This document shows positions 61,929 to 64,000 of a DNA stretch of 64,000 nucleotides, piece by piece. Positions within the stretch are counted from its first letter, which is position 1. Each line of letters opens with the position of its first letter. The stretch is taken from positions 1,215,578-1,279,577 of the forward strand of contig NZ_VDET01000002.1 of NCBI RefSeq assembly GCF_006381105.1, in the 5' to 3' direction. Made by a program: the position numbers and the translations under genes. The notes under the pieces were generated by a model. The model had not been told where the DNA came from. It saw nothing but the letters and a program-made list of their open reading frames with translations, and did no database searches. This DNA is from Flavicella sediminum. GTDB lineage: Bacteria; Bacteroidota; Bacteroidia; Flavobacteriales; Flavobacteriaceae.

Positions 61929-62609
61929 ATGAAAAGACTAGGAATCCTATCGCTATTTGTTGTTTTGGTTGTTGGCTTTGTTTTCGTTTGGAATCGCAGT
62001 TATGAAGCCGGACTTGAAGATGCTTATGTGCCTTTAGAAAAGCAAAGTCAAACCTTAGAAATTCCCTCTGAAAAAGGAGTTTTTGAGCGTTCAAAATACG
62101 CCTTGGATTATGCCAATATGCCTATTGATGAAAATCATGAAAGAAGTTTAAAAACCTATTATGATAAGAGAGCCTATCATGGAGCACCTCCAAGTATTCC
62201 TCATGAAGTTTTGGATGAAAGAAGTATGGGCGGGGCAACTTGTTTGAAGTGCCATGAAAATGGAGGTTATGTTGCAAAATGGAAAGCATATGCACCGGTA
62301 ACTCCACATCCAGATAAGGTAAATTGTCGTCAATGTCATGTGCCAGAGCACAGCAATACCTTGTTTAGAGGTACAAATTTTGAAAAGGTAAAAGCACCTG
62401 CTGTGGGAATTTTAAATAAGGCTTTAAGATCTAGTCCACCTGTTATTCCCCATCAAATTCAATTGAGAGAAAATTGTTTGGCATGCCATGCAGGTCCAAG
62501 TGCACCTAAAGAAATTAGAGTTTCGCATCCAGAGCGTGTAAACTGTAGACAATGTCATGCTTTGAATAATAAAGAAGTGACAGATATCGGGATTTTTATA
62601 AGAAAATAA
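61929..62609 (+). CDS. Four-haem NapB-like cytochrome
   Basis: A 226-residue protein with an N-terminal membrane anchor or signal (about 5-21). Four CxxCH sites are present: C105-LK-C108-H, C133-RQ-C136-H, C183-LA-C186-H and C206-RQ-C209-H. The two halves are alike (PSIPHE ... CLKCH ... TPHPDKVNCRQCH and PPVIPHQ ... CLACH ... VSHPERVNCRQCH), each like one dihaem NapB. Ordinary NapB has two haems. It begins 3 bp after napA and probably passes electrons to it. Confidence 0.88.
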   Translation: MKRLGILSLFVVLVVGFVFVWNRSYEAGLEDAYVPLEKQSQTLEIPSEKGVFERSKYALDYANMPIDENHERSLKTYYDKRAYHGAPPSIPHEVLDERSMGGATCLKCHENGGYVAKWKAYAPVTPHPDKVNCRQCHVPEHSNTLFRGTNFEKVKAPAVGILNKALRSSPPVIPHQIQLRENCLACHAGPSAPKEIRVSHPERVNCRQCHALNNKEVTDIGIFIRK

Positions 62610-62612
62610 GAG

Positions 62613-63350
62613 ATGAGAATAGGTATGATACATCGTGTTTTAGATAGCATAAAAGCTTTTCGTTTGGATTGTAAAGAAGCCAAAAGAAGAAGTGAAGTGA
62701 TGAAGGTTCGGAAAGCCCTACACAAGCAATATCGCAAACGCAAACATAGTTTGGTTTGTTTGTTGTTGATTGCGACGGTTACGGCTTCTTGTAAACATCA
62801 TGAAGAAGAATATCATAGTGTTGTCGATAAAATTGAAGCAAAAAGTAAAGATTATAAAGAAACGTCCATCAGTTCTGAAATCTTTATTCAGGATTTGCAC
62901 ACCATTGAAATATCAGAAGGCGGACATACATTTTTGATTCCAGAAAGGAAAGGTCAAATCAAATCGTACGCCTGTACTGAATGTCATACAAAACCGTTGG
63001 CTCAATTAAAAGGGAAAGATTTAAAGAAAGCGCATTGGAATTTGACTTTGAGACATGCCGATGAGCATACCATGAATTGTATAACATGTCATAATGGAAA
63101 TGATATGGACAATTTAAAAAGTTTGACAGGCGCCAAAATTGACTTTAATAAAAGTTACAATTTGTGTAAACAATGCCACACCAAACAATTTGAAGATTGG
63201 AAAGGTGGTGCACACGGAAAAAGATTGGAAAGTTGGGCAAATCCGAGAGCATCTATGACCTGTGTAAATTGTCACAACCCACATAAGCCAAGCTTTGAAA
63301 AAAGATGGCCAGCGAAGTTCAATACGCAGAAAGTAAAAGAACGTAAATGA
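62613..63350 (+). CDS. Four-haem cytochrome c, lipoprotein-like
   Basis: A 245-residue protein with CxxCH sites in CTECHTK, CITCHNG, CKQCHTK and CVNCHNP. A hydrophobic stretch ends in a lipobox-like TASC (C60). A basic 45-residue N-terminus precedes it; an alternative start at 62700 would shorten this, but 62613 is 3 bp after the previous stop and is kept. It resembles NrfB/NrfH-like or octahaem-half cytochromes and may link the quinol pool or NapG-like partners to NapA in place of NapC, which is absent here. Confidence 0.85.
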   Translation: MRIGMIHRVLDSIKAFRLDCKEAKRRSEVMKVRKALHKQYRKRKHSLVCLLLIATVTASCKHHEEEYHSVVDKIEAKSKDYKETSISSEIFIQDLHTIEISEGGHTFLIPERKGQIKSYACTECHTKPLAQLKGKDLKKAHWNLTLRHADEHTMNCITCHNGNDMDNLKSLTGAKIDFNKSYNLCKQCHTKQFEDWKGGAHGKRLESWANPRASMTCVNCHNPHKPSFEKRWPAKFNTQKVKERK

Positions 63351-63383
63351 TACAATTGGTAATAATAGTTGAAAATTTTAGGT

Positions 63384-64000
63384 ATGGGTACAGATAAAAA
63401 AAAGTGGTTTTCGTTAAATCTGACCAAAAAGAAAGAAAGTAGTTCTTGTGGTTGTGGTAGTAATTCTGGTGGATGTGGTTCACATCAGAAGGTTGAAAAA
63501 CCAAAGAAAAACGATGGTTTTGATCAGGTTCTGAATTCTTCAATGGATAGAAGAAATGCATTTAAACAACTAACGGCAAGTTTGCTAGTTGGTGCTGGAG
63601 CAGTTACAACTGCTTGTAGCGTTACAGGCGATGAAAAAACGAAAGAAAAAGCCCAAATAGATTGGGAAGAGCAGTTCAAAGGAAATTATAAATTAATGTC
63701 CGATGACGAGAAAACAGCAACTGTAGATAGGTTGGTGCGTAGGCATCAGTTAAAAACAGGAGACCAATTAACTATTTCTTCTGAAACAGCTGAAGAAAAT
63801 GTTTTGTTTGGTTATGCTTTTAATATATCGAAATGTCAGGGATATATGGATTGTGTAAGTGCTTGTGTGGAAGAAAATAACCAAGACCGGAATTCACAAA
63901 TGGAATACATCCGTATTCATGAAATGAAAGATGGGAAAGGTTTCAATTTTAATGAAGCCGATGATAATTTTTATCATGAAGTACCTGCCGATGGTCATTT
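63384..64000 (+). CDS. 4Fe-4S ferredoxin-type protein of the nap operon (partial)
   Basis: An ATG at 63384 opens a frame that runs off the window; 205 residues are visible. After a cysteine/glycine-rich N-terminus (SCGCGSNSGGCG), a twin-arginine-like motif (DRRNAFKQL, about 55-63) precedes a hydrophobic segment ending in TTACS. A cluster motif C151-x5-C157-x3-C161 (SKCQGYMDCVSACVEEN) begins a 4Fe-4S dicluster domain as in NapG/NrfC. It probably moves electrons from menaquinol toward the cytochromes and NapA. Confidence 0.8.
   Translation, partial: MGTDKKKWFSLNLTKKKESSSCGCGSNSGGCGSHQKVEKPKKNDGFDQVLNSSMDRRNAFKQLTASLLVGAGAVTTACSVTGDEKTKEKAQIDWEEQFKGNYKLMSDDEKTATVDRLVRRHQLKTGDQLTISSETAEENVLFGYAFNISKCQGYMDCVSACVEENNQDRNSQMEYIRIHEMKDGKGFNFNEADDNFYHEVPADGH

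Noticed and set aside
1-64000. tRNA or rRNA genes
   Set aside because: I saw no cloverleaf-compatible segment or conserved rRNA stretch, but a covariance-model search would be needed to be certain.

Overview
The window comes from a member of the Bacteroidota, most likely a flavobacterium. Base composition is strongly AT-rich. Start codons rarely have a Shine-Dalgarno sequence. Several genes follow a TAnnTTTG -7 element, the flavobacterial promoter type. Marker genes agree with this: a complete bat aerotolerance operon, an IPExxxVDY-family gene between rnc and pyk, and many GLPGLI/TlpA-type envelope proteins. No rRNA, tRNA, CRISPR array or intact transposon was seen.

Layout. 1-7944: tail of a DUF58 gene followed by the bat operon (BatD-like protein, batA, batB, two batC-like genes, batD, batE). 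7945-11220: a gap with a decayed small gene, then an exported protein made of four repeats, a small beta-barrel and a lipoprotein. 11230-38478: mostly housekeeping and envelope genes (MscS channel, SDR proteins, CvpA, thioredoxin-like proteins, YraN, LD-carboxypeptidase, Amt, metG, sufS, PAP2, RNase HI, purN, acpP-fabF-rnc, pyk, CBS protein, serine hydrolase, ssb). 35986-39653: a sugar-acid operon (RhaT-type transporter, aldehyde dehydrogenase, galactarolactone-cycloisomerase-like enzyme). 40079-43651: an Rrf2 regulator and a nitrite-reduction unit (NirK fused to cytochrome c, a SUMF1-like protein, a SCO protein). 43652-56776: an exopolysaccharide-like locus. 56843-64000: nrdDG, then a divergent periplasmic nitrate reductase operon (napD, napA, a four-haem NapB-like protein, a second four-haem cytochrome, and an Fe-S protein that runs off the end).

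How the genes work together. The right third combines anaerobic metabolism (nitrate to nitrite through Nap, nitrite to NO through NirK, oxygen-independent dNTP synthesis through NrdDG) with a glycan locus lying between the two respiratory blocks. The glycan locus holds a TPR/outer-membrane barrel, a receiver-domain/GT2 glycosyltransferase fusion, a Wzx/PelG-like flippase, a GT4 enzyme, a GH5-like hydrolase, an Ig-like exported protein, a 1029-residue GT-C-like membrane protein and a short degenerate GT2.

The most interesting signal is a set of four direct-repeat arrays with a 21-bp period (near 43745, 46520, 49079 and 56250). I found them only in this locus. Each sits about 37-38 bp upstream of a -7-like element. 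The geometry is that of LytTR-type binding sites and suggests a dedicated regulon that includes a phospho-controlled glycosyltransferase and a possible non-coding RNA. Function is inferred from architecture. No LytTR regulator or sensor kinase gene lies in the window.
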